64,000 bases of DNA from an uncultured Prevotellaceae bacterium. Lineage in GTDB: Bacteria > Bacteroidota > Bacteroidia > Bacteroidales > Bacteroidaceae. Position numbers and translations under genes: made by a program. The notes under the pieces are model-generated. The model had not been told where the DNA came from. It saw nothing but the letters and a program-made list of their open reading frames with translations, and made no database searches. This document shows positions 8,315 to 18,641 of this stretch, piece by piece (position 1 is the first letter of the stretch; every line of letters begins with the position of its first letter). The DNA lies in contig CADAOD010000001.1 of NCBI GenBank assembly GCA_902789415.1, positions 1-64,000 of the forward strand. The letters are read 5' to 3'.

Positions 8315-11300
8315 ATGACTAATAAACTAAAAATAGTACTAACGTTCGTATTGTGTACGGTTCTACTATCAAAATCGTACGGCGAGAAACGCCTGACAAG
8401 CAGGGTGGTTACAACAATTAATGGACTGCCAACGAACAGAGTGAATGATATGGTTCAGGACCGCGATGGTTATCTGTGGTTCGGAACATCGAACGGATTG
8501 TGCCGCTACGACGGCTACTCGTTCCTAACTTTTCCAACCATCGGAACGGGTGGTGGCACCACCAACGCTAACGTGGGTACCATACATATCGACGAGAAGA
8601 ACCAGCTGATGTGGTTGCGTTCGGCTACCTTTAATTATGCCTGTTATGATTTAAGGCGAAAACAGTTTGTAGATTATACAGGTACGTGCGACGCGCAAAA
8701 GATATTTGAACGATTTTACCCGGAGGAGGGTGGCATATGGATGTACGAGGCTAATGCCGGCATGCGTCATGTTACTTATCGTGATGGTAAATTTACCTGC
8801 AGGGATTATACGCAGGCCGATGGCAGTTTGCCTGTATCGAAGGTAAGGCGCCTGAAGGCCGATGGAGCTGGTAATATCTGGATACTTACTGATAATGGTT
8901 TGCTCAGGGCTGATAAAAACGGCAACTTGCAGCAGGTGGTGAAAAGCGGCGATTTTATGATGCTGAACCACTGGAAGGATAGGGTGTTTGCGCTGTCGAG
9001 AGACGGACGTGTGCTGGTATTTAATAACCAAGGCAAACTGCTTCGCGAGGTGCGCGTGCCCAGTGAGTATGGTAATATGGGTAGGGTTAATGGCAACATC
9101 GTGTGGCACAACAAGTGGCTGATGATGACGCGTACGTCGGTGATAGGGATGGACTGCCAAAAGCTGACCTTTGAAAAGCCGCAGGATTGCCAGATGGAGT
9201 ACGGCATTGTGCTGGATGAATACAGTGGCAACTTTTGGGTGGCCGATAAGTATGGTACGCTGACACTCTTTCCGGCTGTAGGACAAGCAAAAAAGTTCCC
9301 GTTGCTGCACGAACACGACTTTGCTATTACCCGCAAGCGCAACTTCTCGACGGTGATGGGGGCAACTGGTAAATTCTATATAGCTACGTACGGTAACGGC
9401 CTGTTTGTGTACGACCCTAAAGGCGGCGATGTGACACATTATACCGCCAGCGATCAGCACCCCATTATTGGTACCGACTACCTTACGAATATACACGTGG
9501 ATGGTAGTGGCAACATCTGGATTGGTCAGGAAGATGCTGGTATCGTATGCCTCACCGAGTCGCGCCAGCCTAATACGGCACACCTGTTGCCCGATCCGCT
9601 TCATCCTGGTATGAAAACCAACTATATTACCCGAATGGCCAAAACGCAGGATGGGCGTGTGCTCTTAGAAACGCAGAGCCGAAACTTGTATCTGTATAAC
9701 CCCAAAGCCAGTACCATCGTTAATGCCGAATCGGCTTTTTCGAATAGTACCGTGCTCGACAGTGTGACCGACAAACGCGGGCGCACCTGGCTTGCTACCT
9801 GGGAAAAGGGATTGATTATGCAGCAGCAAGGCAAGAACGGAAAAATACAGGAAACGAGTTTTTTGACACGAAGCACTTCGGAAAGCAGAATCTACGATTT
9901 GGCTATCGACAAACAGGAGATACTTTGGGCAGCCACCGAATATGGTGTGTATGCCATAGATACCAAGGCCAAGACTATCTCGGAAGAGGCATTCCTGCAT
10001 ATCGGCGTAAAAGAGGGGCTGCCTTCTAACAGCATCTTCTGTATTCTCCCATCTAAAAACGGACAGGTACTGATAGGAGGTCAAGGTACAGGTGTGGTTA
10101 AAACGACCTACAATGCTGAGGGCGATTTTGTGCTCGAAACCGTATCGACCAAGCAGGGATTGAACAGCAACAACGTACACTCGCTGGCCGAGGATAAACT
10201 GGGCTATGTTTGGGCTGCTACCGATGATGGTATATCGATGATTGATATGGAAACCCGTCAGGTGGTGAACTATCAGGTTGGCAGCACCCTGCTCAGGAAT
10301 ATCTACTCCGACCGTTGTGCCCTGACGCTTGACGATAACGGCATGATACTGTTTGGTACGCACGATGGTATTACTACGCTGATACCTAATAGCCAACGCC
10401 TTGAACAAACACAGGCCAAGAAGGCTGCTATTACGGATATTGATGTAAACGGCAAATCGATATTCCATGATGAGCAGTACGAGGATATGCGCATGATGGA
10501 TGATGAGATATCGTTTGCCCACAATGAGAATTCGCTCATTATCCACTTCTCGTGCTTTGATTATGCGCATGCCGAGCGTACCATGTATCAGTTTTATCTG
10601 GAAGGTGTCGACCAAGGCTGGCGCGAAGAAACCACCCAGCATAGCGTAGAATACAGTAATCTGTTGCCTGGCAAATACATCTTCCACCTGCGAACTACCG
10701 AAGATGGCGAAGAAACGGTTCTTACCATCGTGATTCGTGAACCTTGGTACAACACCTGGTGGGCATGGATGCTATACCTTATTATAATAGGTACGGGCGT
10801 GGCCATCTTCTACCGCCAGAAACGTGAGCAGTTTAAAATGCGCCAGCAGATTATGGTTGAGAAAAAGGTGGCCGAATTCCGCACCAATTTTTTTACGCAG
10901 GTGGCACACGAGTTCCGCACGCCTATCGCCATTATCAGTGGCGCGGTTGACAAACTGGAAGCAACAGGCGACGGACAGCGTAAACCCTTGCAGACGGCTA
11001 AACGTGGTGTAAAGCGACTGAGTAAACTGGTGAACCTGTTCCTGGAATTCCGGAAAATAAACACCGGTAATCTGCGTCTTGGCGTAGAAACTGGCGATAT
11101 GGTTAGCTTTGTGCGCGATATCTATCAGGACTTTTGGAATGCGGCCCAGCAGAAGGAACTGCAGATGACTTTCATGCCATCCGAGAAGAAATACGATATG
11201 GTATTCGACCGTCATATTGTAGATACCATCACCTATAACCTGTTGAGTAACGCTGTGAAATATACGCCTCAAGGCGGTAGCGTACAGGTGCACTTTGGTG

Positions 11301-12436
11301 TATTTGACGGGAATGCCGTGCTGACGGTTGAGGACTCGGGTCCTGGTATCGACGCCAACCGTATGCAGCAGCTGTTTAAGCCCTTTATGCATGGTTACGC
11401 ATCGCAGGGCGGAATGGGTATCGGTCTATATACAGCCCATATGATGGCACAAACCCATAAGGGCACGCTGACATACGAGCCATCGGCCAGATTAGGCGGC
11501 GCCAAGTTTAAGCTGACACTGCCTACCGACGAGGCTCTTTATGATGCTGCCGACTATAAGCAGGCTGTGGCTGTAGAGACGAAGGAAAAGACCGACCGAG
11601 AGGCCGAGAAGGTGATTAAGGAGATGCTGCCCAAGGCTCTGAACGATAAGACCATCGCCATTATTGAGGACGACCTTGATATGCTTGAGCAGATTAAGAC
11701 CGAGGTTGGCGTGTATTTTAATGTGGTAGGCTATACCAACGGTAAGAATGGTATTGAGGGCTTGATGAACCAGTCACCATCGCTGCTGATATGCGACGTA
11801 ATGCTGCCCGATACCAATGGCTACGACATTGTGAAACAGATGAAGGCTAATGATGCCTTAAAACAGATACCTGTGATTATGCTGACTGCGCTTGACGACG
11901 AGAAACATCAGATTAAGGGCTATGAGGCTGGAGCCGACGACTATATGGTGAAGCCTTGTAATTACCGTATTTTGATGGCACGCGCCATACAGCTGATTAA
12001 GTGGAGAGAGGAGCAGATGCGTTTGGCACCAGCCGTCGAAAAGACCGAAACCGCGGATGACCCCTCATCGGTTTCGTCGGCACCATCGGCATCGCCAATC
12101 ATTACTTCGCAGGCCGATAAGCGATTCCTGGATAAGGTGTACAGCATTGTGGCACAGAATATCAGTAACTCTGAATTCAGTATCGATATGATGGCCGAAC
12201 AGATGCACATGGGACGTACCAAACTGTATGGTAAGGTGAAAGAGTTAACAGGTATGTCGCCTAACAAACTGTTGGTTTCGGAGCGCATGCGTATTGCGGC
12301 CGACATGTTGGCAGATGGCGAACTGAATATCTCGGAGATAGCCTATAAGGTGGGATTCCCTGAGGCGTCGTACTTCAACAAGTGTTTTAAACAGCATTAT
12401 GGCGTAGCGCCCAGTAAGTATAGAAAAGAAAATTGA
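8315..12436 (+). CDS. Hybrid two-component system sensor/regulator (HTCS)
   Basis: This 1373-residue single-protein two-component system switches on PUL genes when a breakdown oligosaccharide binds its periplasmic sensor. From the ATG at 8315: signal/anchor (about 1-22); a long series of Reg_prop beta-propeller blades (about 25-690, repeats such as DRDGYLWFGTSNGLCRYDG and DKLGYVWAATDDGISMID); a Y_Y_Y Ig-like domain (about 735-805); a membrane segment (about 814-834, MLYLIIIGTGVAIFY); HisKA with phospho-acceptor His865 (VAHEFRTP); HATPase (about 965-1080, N box LLSNAVKYTP, DSGPGI, GMGIGLY); a receiver domain with Asp1161 (ICDVMLPDTNG) and KP near the end; and a C-terminal AraC-type DNA-binding domain (about 1265-1370, ISEIAYKVGFPEASYFNKCFKQHYG). 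It is divergent from susC and is the only regulator gene in the pectin/rhamnose region, so it probably controls several of its operons (inference). Confidence 0.96.
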   Translation: MTNKLKIVLTFVLCTVLLSKSYGEKRLTSRVVTTINGLPTNRVNDMVQDRDGYLWFGTSNGLCRYDGYSFLTFPTIGTGGGTTNANVGTIHIDEKNQLMWLRSATFNYACYDLRRKQFVDYTGTCDAQKIFERFYPEEGGIWMYEANAGMRHVTYRDGKFTCRDYTQADGSLPVSKVRRLKADGAGNIWILTDNGLLRADKNGNLQQVVKSGDFMMLNHWKDRVFALSRDGRVLVFNNQGKLLREVRVPSEYGNMGRVNGNIVWHNKWLMMTRTSVIGMDCQKLTFEKPQDCQMEYGIVLDEYSGNFWVADKYGTLTLFPAVGQAKKFPLLHEHDFAITRKRNFSTVMGATGKFYIATYGNGLFVYDPKGGDVTHYTASDQHPIIGTDYLTNIHVDGSGNIWIGQEDAGIVCLTESRQPNTAHLLPDPLHPGMKTNYITRMAKTQDGRVLLETQSRNLYLYNPKASTIVNAESAFSNSTVLDSVTDKRGRTWLATWEKGLIMQQQGKNGKIQETSFLTRSTSESRIYDLAIDKQEILWAATEYGVYAIDTKAKTISEEAFLHIGVKEGLPSNSIFCILPSKNGQVLIGGQGTGVVKTTYNAEGDFVLETVSTKQGLNSNNVHSLAEDKLGYVWAATDDGISMIDMETRQVVNYQVGSTLLRNIYSDRCALTLDDNGMILFGTHDGITTLIPNSQRLEQTQAKKAAITDIDVNGKSIFHDEQYEDMRMMDDEISFAHNENSLIIHFSCFDYAHAERTMYQFYLEGVDQGWREETTQHSVEYSNLLPGKYIFHLRTTEDGEETVLTIVIREPWYNTWWAWMLYLIIIGTGVAIFYRQKREQFKMRQQIMVEKKVAEFRTNFFTQVAHEFRTPIAIISGAVDKLEATGDGQRKPLQTAKRGVKRLSKLVNLFLEFRKINTGNLRLGVETGDMVSFVRDIYQDFWNAAQQKELQMTFMPSEKKYDMVFDRHIVDTITYNLLSNAVKYTPQGGSVQVHFGVFDGNAVLTVEDSGPGIDANRMQQLFKPFMHGYASQGGMGIGLYTAHMMAQTHKGTLTYEPSARLGGAKFKLTLPTDEALYDAADYKQAVAVETKEKTDREAEKVIKEMLPKALNDKTIAIIEDDLDMLEQIKTEVGVYFNVVGYTNGKNGIEGLMNQSPSLLICDVMLPDTNGYDIVKQMKANDALKQIPVIMLTALDDEKHQIKGYEAGADDYMVKPCNYRILMARAIQLIKWREEQMRLAPAVEKTETADDPSSVSSAPSASPIITSQADKRFLDKVYSIVAQNISNSEFSIDMMAEQMHMGRTKLYGKVKELTGMSPNKLLVSERMRIAADMLADGELNISEIAYKVGFPEASYFNKCFKQHYGVAPSKYRKEN

Positions 12437-12470
12437 TGAGCTAAATGCCCATCAATTCTCTTTTTGTTTT
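12431..12470. terminator. Bidirectional intrinsic terminator between the HTCS and GH2 genes
   Basis: Perfect 8-bp arms AATTGATG (12431-12438) and CATCAATT (12450-12457) enclose an 11-base loop, followed on the plus strand by a T-rich run (12459-12470). On the minus strand the hairpin is also followed by a T-rich stretch (TTCTTTTC). The left arm overlaps the HTCS stop codon (12434-12436). The position between two converging genes fits termination in both directions. Confidence 0.7.
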
Positions 12471-15400
12471 ATTTATTGTTTTCCAAGAATTCGATTTCTA
12501 CTATTCGTAGTTCGTTTTTCGTATCGCCGCCGTTCTTGGCTTTATACAGGTCGAGTTCGCCAGCAGCAGGCTCGGCCACCTCAACAATACCACCAAAGGC
12601 GTCCTTATCCTTACCAGCACCTTTCAGTCGGATGGTAATCTGGTTGGTCTTTACAGCCTTGGTGGGCTTTAAGTGGATATAGCCCAGACTGCGCTGTGTT
12701 TCGCCACTCCAGATGAGCTGCTTGCCAGCATAAATCTCGAGTGGGTAGCTACGCATGCGCCAGCCAGTAAGCTTCAGGCAGATATCATCTACCACGGTCT
12801 TCTTGGCCAGGCGATAGGTAATCCATGCGGTTGAAAGGCGACCATCGTTTTTCCACTCCGACAGCTCGTTATCATCGAAACTGTTGGCAGCATGTTCGTT
12901 GTCGCAACCTGCCTTAGCCGACACGATATCGATGCCGTGGGCCAGCTCGGTATATGATGGAGTGAGTGGTGTCTCGCCACGATCCAATCTACCTTTCAGC
13001 GTGAGCTGTGGCAGATACTTCTCGGCATCAACCTTTTCAGTATTTATCTCGATATAAGCAGGCTGCAGACCTTCGGCCCAGGCCGAGAGGTTAATCTTGC
13101 CTGCGGTGGTGGTAGTGCGAACCAATACACGGTTAACGCCACACTCTACGGGCAGATTCATGGCTCCTACATAGTTATCGGATACGTTCTTGGTGGCAGC
13201 GGCATCTAACAGACCTGCAGGACGGTTCTTGTCGGGGCGCTGCATATCCTTGTTGTTGCGTGTGGCAATACCGCCAATCCACTTGCCCTGGCCCCACATC
13301 TCAAAATGAACAAGCTGGTTAGCCAGCGGGCAACGGCGGCCCTGCTTATCTACCACCTCAACTTCGAATAGAGCCATATCGGCGCCATCGGCCTTCGTGC
13401 CCTCAGGATTCTGGATGGCAGTAAGCTTTAACTGGTAGGGCTGGCCTGCGGTTTCTAACTGGTAGCGACTGCCATCGGCTGCTACAGCCTCAAGCTTGCC
13501 TGGCTCGTAGGTAACGTTCTCGAAGGTGTAAAGATAACGGTAGCTCTGTTTGCCGTGACCTAACGACTTGCCGTTAAGGAACAGCTCAACATCGTTGGCA
13601 GTTGAAACCACATACACATTCTTGGTAGTGTTTTCGGGGTAATTCCAATGACCAATGATGTAGGTCTGCTGCTTTTCGGGCTCCACCCAGCCGTTCCACA
13701 TTACCTGGTGTACATAGTAGGCATCCTTGGGGATTCGCATGGCATCGGTAACACCGCTGGTGCGATAGTTTGACTCGCCGCGATGGTGGGTGTTTGTATC
13801 CGAGAATACGATTTTTACACCACCACTGCTTACACGGGTGCCTGTACCTGGGCGCTCTATGTAGTAGTCGTACCAACGGCGCACCATCTCGATGGCAAAC
13901 GCATCCATGTTGTGGTTGTAGTCAAGGGCAGGGGCATTACGGTACAGCGGACCGTCGCCTTCCTTGTGGTAAGGATAGCTCTGCTCGTCCCAATACTTAC
14001 GCAAGCCCTCGTCGCGACAGTATTCCATCGCCCACATGGGGTGTTTCTTGCTCTTGTTGATATACAGCATCTCGCCACCATATTCGGCTTCGTTGATATC
14101 CAGCATCTCGCGACTGCCGATAGCACGTCCGCCGTTGGGGTCGTAAGCATCGCGAATCTGCTTCATCTCAATCATATGTTCGCGACTGATGCTCTCGTTG
14201 CCGCACTCATAGAACAGGATGGATGGGTTGTTGCGGTTGTAGATGATGGCATCGCGCATCAGGGCTGTACGCTGCTGCCAGCGTGGACCCTCCACATCTT
14301 TCTCGGCATCGCCAGCGGGCATTGCCTGAATCAAACCCACACGGTCGCACGACTCGATATCCTGTTTCCAAGGGGTTACGTGCATCCAGCGCACCAGGTT
14401 GCCGTTTGATTTTACTACCAAATCATTAGAGTAGTCGCTCAGCCAGGCTGGTACCGAGATACCCACACCAGGCCATTCGTTTGAGGTACGCTGGGCGTAG
14501 CCGTGCATCATCAGCACACGGTCGTTCAACCAAATTTTACCTTCGGCAAAGCGGGTTTTTCGGAAACCGGTGCGTGTTTTTACCTGGTCAATCTCCGAAC
14601 CATCCTCGGCTTTCAACAGGGTCTGAACGGTGTACAGGTAGCCATAGCCCCACGACCAGAAATGCAGACCGCTTACAGGCTGCTGAATTTTTACGGTACG
14701 TGTCTCGCCAGCCTGTATGGTGGTAAGGGGGCCCTGAAACAGGGCGACCTCTTTGCCATCCATATCAAACACCTTAGCCATAAAGGTAAACTTACGGGGC
14801 TTGCTATCCTCGTTGCGCACCTGCGATTCGGCATGAATGGTGGCCTTGTGACCAGTAATATCGAAATCGGTAGCATAGATATAGGTACCTGTGGTGCCCA
14901 GGTTGCTATACAAAGGCAGGGTTTGGTAGAGCTTATCGGTAATGTGCAGATACACGTTCTTGGGTATGCCGCCATAGTTGGCATTAAAGTTACGGTCGTT
15001 CCACTGGTAACGACTGTTGTACTGGCGCGAGCGGTAGGTCCAGCTGTTATCGCAACGTACGGCAATGGTGTTGCTGCCTTCCTTGATGTAAGGGGTGAGG
15101 TCGAAACCACAGGCCATCACGCCATTCTCGCTAAAGCCCAGGTGATGCCCATTCAGATAAAAGTCGGCGCCTTGGCGCACACCTTCGAACTCGATAAACA
15201 CCTTCTTGTTGGCTAAATCGGTTAACTTGAAGGTTTTGCGATACCAAGAGATGGTGTCGGTCAGGTTCACAATGTCTTTCTTAAAGGCCTCATCGCCATT
15301 AAAAGCATAGGGCAGGGTAACCTGTGTCCAACGTGAATCGTTGAATGCGGGCTTCGATGCCTCCTTCACATCGCCAACAGTCAGTCGCCAACCGCTGTTG

Positions 15401-15483
15401 AAATTCTGTTTTGTGCGCTCGGTTGCCTGGGCATAAGTACAGCCCAACAGCAACAGGGCGCAAAGAGTTGTTCGTAGTTTCAT
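12469..15483 (-). CDS. GH2-family glycosidase (probable beta-galactosidase) with C-terminal discoidin-like domain
   Basis: This 1004-residue exported enzyme of glycoside hydrolase family 2 probably removes beta-linked galactose from RG-I side chains. In order: signal peptide (about 1-20); GH2 sugar-binding domain (about 40-200, WTQVTLPYAFNGDE and GVRQGADFYLNGHHLG); Ig-like domain (about 205-305); TIM barrel (about 306-600) with the GH2 signature RWMHVTPW and acid/base Glu430 in CGNES; the nucleophile is likely the Glu of WAMEYCRDEG. Further beta domains follow (one resembling DUF4982, VYVVSTANDVELFLNGKSLG), then an F5/8-type C galactose-binding domain (about 850-1000, ANSFDDNELSEWKNDGRLSTAWITYRL). 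It is the last gene of the minus-strand operon GH115 - PL26 - GH2, 23 bases after PL26. Beta-galactosidase is the best guess from context; beta-glucuronidase and other GH2 activities cannot be excluded. Confidence 0.9.
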   Translation of the reverse strand: MKLRTTLCALLLLGCTYAQATERTKQNFNSGWRLTVGDVKEASKPAFNDSRWTQVTLPYAFNGDEAFKKDIVNLTDTISWYRKTFKLTDLANKKVFIEFEGVRQGADFYLNGHHLGFSENGVMACGFDLTPYIKEGSNTIAVRCDNSWTYRSRQYNSRYQWNDRNFNANYGGIPKNVYLHITDKLYQTLPLYSNLGTTGTYIYATDFDITGHKATIHAESQVRNEDSKPRKFTFMAKVFDMDGKEVALFQGPLTTIQAGETRTVKIQQPVSGLHFWSWGYGYLYTVQTLLKAEDGSEIDQVKTRTGFRKTRFAEGKIWLNDRVLMMHGYAQRTSNEWPGVGISVPAWLSDYSNDLVVKSNGNLVRWMHVTPWKQDIESCDRVGLIQAMPAGDAEKDVEGPRWQQRTALMRDAIIYNRNNPSILFYECGNESISREHMIEMKQIRDAYDPNGGRAIGSREMLDINEAEYGGEMLYINKSKKHPMWAMEYCRDEGLRKYWDEQSYPYHKEGDGPLYRNAPALDYNHNMDAFAIEMVRRWYDYYIERPGTGTRVSSGGVKIVFSDTNTHHRGESNYRTSGVTDAMRIPKDAYYVHQVMWNGWVEPEKQQTYIIGHWNYPENTTKNVYVVSTANDVELFLNGKSLGHGKQSYRYLYTFENVTYEPGKLEAVAADGSRYQLETAGQPYQLKLTAIQNPEGTKADGADMALFEVEVVDKQGRRCPLANQLVHFEMWGQGKWIGGIATRNNKDMQRPDKNRPAGLLDAAATKNVSDNYVGAMNLPVECGVNRVLVRTTTTAGKINLSAWAEGLQPAYIEINTEKVDAEKYLPQLTLKGRLDRGETPLTPSYTELAHGIDIVSAKAGCDNEHAANSFDDNELSEWKNDGRLSTAWITYRLAKKTVVDDICLKLTGWRMRSYPLEIYAGKQLIWSGETQRSLGYIHLKPTKAVKTNQITIRLKGAGKDKDAFGGIVEVAEPAAGELDLYKAKNGGDTKNELRIVEIEFLENNK

Positions 15484-15506
15484 TTTTCCTTTTTTTATTA
15501 GTTTTG

Positions 15507-18500
15507 CTATTTGTTATGTTGTAATACTTCCTGCATGTAGATGGCATCAAGGCTCCAAAGGGCAGCATTGTTGGTGTTTGATGTGCTGTCGCCTTGTTTC
15601 CACAGAGCTTCCCATACGGTTGCTGTGCGCTGTGGATCGCGGTCCTGCCAAGCGGCATAAGCCTCCAAACGGCGTACGGGGAAATTGCTGTGACGGATAT
15701 CGTGCGCCATCTGTTTATAGCGTCGTGCAAAATCTTCCCATGTGTGGGCGAATTTCTCCTCATGGGTAAGCGGTAAAAGTTCGTTCATCACCTCGAAACC
15801 GCCCATGATGGTCATCAGGTGGTTGGTGCTGCGTACTGTGGGGGCGCCATCGTAGGTAATTCGGCCTGTGGCAGGATCGTAGCCCTTAGCCAGATTGCCT
15901 GTAAAAATACCATCGGGCAGCTCGGCTATACTGCGCAAACCGGTAAGTATTTTATCGCGATATTTGGTGTCGCCAAAGCGTTCCCACTCGGTCATCCAGT
16001 TACCTGCGTAGGCCAACCAGTCGGGACCGATACGCAGTCGGGCTGGCGCGTTACATGGATATTGACTGCGAGGTTCGGCCAGTCGCATAGGGTCCAGATG
16101 GTATAGTAAGGTATCGGCATCTTTCTGTTCGCGCATCAGTTCGCCTGTACGTTCATCGGTAGTGAGATAATAATAGAAACGATTGAATGCAGCCTGACTG
16201 ATACGGGCCTCTTTGGCACCGCAACCCCAATGGGTTACGTTGTGGCGACTGCCCAGAGGTGCAAACGGACCGATGTGGTAGGTATCTACCTCGCTGCAAT
16301 GACGGGTCATTGCCTCGGCCATACGCCAGATGTCGTATCTACCTGTGCGCAGGAAGTTGTACCACAACCACATTGGCGTGGCCAACTCGGTGTTATCCCA
16401 GGCAAAACCGCCTACATCGTAACGCCATTCCTGGCGCTCATCATCGTAGGTGTGCATGATATCGCCGTAGTTCCAGAATCCATACCATTTGTGGCGCTCA
16501 ATGTATCCTTGATAAGCCTTGATGTAACTCTCGAGTCGCTGCTCAACCTTATCTGTGGCATCTTTGGGTAACGACCAGATGCCGAAAGCACGCTTCTGGT
16601 GCAGGTATTCGGGTGTGGGCAGTAAACGATAATCGGCTGCCAAGTCGTGTGCCGACTGACTGAGTGCCTCCTTGCCAGGATAGCCATCGTAGGCCATCAG
16701 TGTGAGTGTGCTGGTGCGAGCTATGCCGTAGGGCGTGCTCATACCTGGTTGCACATCCTCGTAACTGGCCTGCAGGTTGTGGGCAATCGTATCGTAATGG
16801 CACATATTCATAGCCTCGGCCTCAGGACTCCAAAGCCACATGGTGAGCTCGGCCTCGCTGCTGCGGGCTTTGTTTACCTGGATGGTTGAGGGGTACGACT
16901 GCCAGAAATCTTTTAAGCATACACCTAATCCGCCACTCACATCGCCTACAAAGGCATAGCCTGTGGCGCGACTACCTGTAAGCGTGCCTATCCATGGACT
17001 CTCAACGGTGGCGCGTTTACGGATTGACCAGGCATTATCGGTTAGCTGCGACAGACGGTAGCTATCCCATTTGGCCCAGTGCTGGAGTAGAGAAGCGTTG
17101 TTGGCATCGAAGGCATCAGCATCCGGAATCCTCTTTCCTGCCATCTGTTCGGCCTGCAGATTTCTTGTTCTGTCGTGATTGATAGTGAGGTTTCGGCGAC
17201 CATCAAGTGGCTGAACAGGCTCGGTCCAGATGCCGCTTTCGGTAGCAAATGCGATATGACGGTTGTAAGCCGCTTCGCGCATGGGCACATCGAACTGCAC
17301 ACCTAGAGAACGAATCATATCTTTTTCAGCCTCGCCATCGTAGATGAAGGTATGCACCATGCGAACCTGCTGACTGCCCGCATAGAAATACAGACGGAGC
17401 GTGAAAGGCAACCAAGCGCGATGAGTTGGCGATACGTGTGTACCTTCTAACTTGATGACGGTACTGACAGCATTTTTGCATTCAGTAACTACCTTAGTTA
17501 ATTTTGAGCAGAAATTGGCGTTGTTCGTGGTGGCTATCAGTTTGGCGGCGCCACCAATCTTCTTGCCGTCCAGACACAGACTGTCGATGATGTTGTTGCC
17601 ATCTTTGGGGATAAACGCTATCAGTCGGCCTGTATTTACCATGATGTGCTGGTTATCTTCGGCCGTAACCATAGATTTGCCGCTTTTGCGCGACTTCTTG
17701 CCAGATGTGATCTTGTAGTTATCGCCCTGACCGACAACTGCCGAAATGCCTGCCCATTTTACTGAACCATCAGGCCAGCGGGCATTTACCCAGGTATAGA
17801 TGGGGGTGTTATCAGATAATGCTAATGTTGAAACGTCCTTCAATTCGCCTTGTGCAAACGGTACACCAAAGCTGACAGGAACGGCAGTCTGTGGCTTTTC
17901 GCCTATCCAATGCAGGGGCACGCCTGTGGTGGCGTATGAGTATGATGGTGTTTGGTAGGATTTAAAATGGGTGATTCTGGTACGCGAGAGTGTGGTACGG
18001 AATCCAAACCAGCCATCTTTTAACGGCTGTGGGTCGAGATAATCCACGATGCATTCGCCATCAATATAAAAACGGGTGCGACCAGTGATGGTGCTCTCAA
18101 TCTTAATGTGATACCAATGATTGGCTTTCAGCAGATGCTGCTTATCGGTATATTCCTTTAAGATGGCAGGGCGCTTGGTGGCGTCATCAATACCTGCCTC
18201 ATCGCCATTGTATCGGCGAAATCGGGTAGTGGTGTTATGGTTACCGCCATAGCCTAAATAATACATCTGTAATGAGTAACAGCGAGTAAAAATGCCGCTT
18301 CGCCAGTCGGCTCTGGTCCACAGATTCTTGGCATGAGGGTCGGAAGCCATCCAAAAACTGTTCATATCGCTCAGACGGTCGCCAGCCTTTCCCTCATCCA
18401 TCACGCAGGCATCATATTCTACTGTTGTACCAATAGTTATCTTTTCCTTGCGCCAAAGCGTTAATCCCTTGGGCGATAGTATCTCGCAAGTGTCGCCCTT

Positions 18501-18635
18501 GAAATGCACTTGGTAGTCGGCAGCCTCTGACTCTACTTTCCAGTATTTGGCAAACTGCTGCTTGTTGAGGCCTGACTGTGCGTGGACTGTCAGACCGGTT
18601 ATCGTGAATAGGAATATTGCTAATTGTTTTTTCAT
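15507..18635 (-). CDS. PL26-type rhamnogalacturonan exolyase (PcRGLX-like) with N-terminal DUF6250-like domain
   Basis: This 1042-residue exported protein has a signal peptide (about 1-19). Its N-terminal beta-sandwich (about 25-230, FWMASDPHAKNLWTRADWRSG and HWYHIKIESTITGRTRFYIDGE) resembles DUF6250/LamG-like domains. A large C-terminal part (about 240-1040) matches the PcRGLX/YetA-like layout, starting PVSFGVPFAQGELKDVSTLAL and including WVNARWPDGSVKWAGISAVV. Known members of PL26 cleave rhamnogalacturonan backbones exolytically, releasing unsaturated galacturonosyl-rhamnose. I cannot point to catalytic residues with confidence. It lies 6 bases after the GH115 gene and 23 bases before GH2. 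The exact activity is inferred from family and context. Confidence 0.75.
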   Translation of the reverse strand: MKKQLAIFLFTITGLTVHAQSGLNKQQFAKYWKVESEAADYQVHFKGDTCEILSPKGLTLWRKEKITIGTTVEYDACVMDEGKAGDRLSDMNSFWMASDPHAKNLWTRADWRSGIFTRCYSLQMYYLGYGGNHNTTTRFRRYNGDEAGIDDATKRPAILKEYTDKQHLLKANHWYHIKIESTITGRTRFYIDGECIVDYLDPQPLKDGWFGFRTTLSRTRITHFKSYQTPSYSYATTGVPLHWIGEKPQTAVPVSFGVPFAQGELKDVSTLALSDNTPIYTWVNARWPDGSVKWAGISAVVGQGDNYKITSGKKSRKSGKSMVTAEDNQHIMVNTGRLIAFIPKDGNNIIDSLCLDGKKIGGAAKLIATTNNANFCSKLTKVVTECKNAVSTVIKLEGTHVSPTHRAWLPFTLRLYFYAGSQQVRMVHTFIYDGEAEKDMIRSLGVQFDVPMREAAYNRHIAFATESGIWTEPVQPLDGRRNLTINHDRTRNLQAEQMAGKRIPDADAFDANNASLLQHWAKWDSYRLSQLTDNAWSIRKRATVESPWIGTLTGSRATGYAFVGDVSGGLGVCLKDFWQSYPSTIQVNKARSSEAELTMWLWSPEAEAMNMCHYDTIAHNLQASYEDVQPGMSTPYGIARTSTLTLMAYDGYPGKEALSQSAHDLAADYRLLPTPEYLHQKRAFGIWSLPKDATDKVEQRLESYIKAYQGYIERHKWYGFWNYGDIMHTYDDERQEWRYDVGGFAWDNTELATPMWLWYNFLRTGRYDIWRMAEAMTRHCSEVDTYHIGPFAPLGSRHNVTHWGCGAKEARISQAAFNRFYYYLTTDERTGELMREQKDADTLLYHLDPMRLAEPRSQYPCNAPARLRIGPDWLAYAGNWMTEWERFGDTKYRDKILTGLRSIAELPDGIFTGNLAKGYDPATGRITYDGAPTVRSTNHLMTIMGGFEVMNELLPLTHEEKFAHTWEDFARRYKQMAHDIRHSNFPVRRLEAYAAWQDRDPQRTATVWEALWKQGDSTSNTNNAALWSLDAIYMQEVLQHNK

Positions 18636-18641
18636 TATGAG

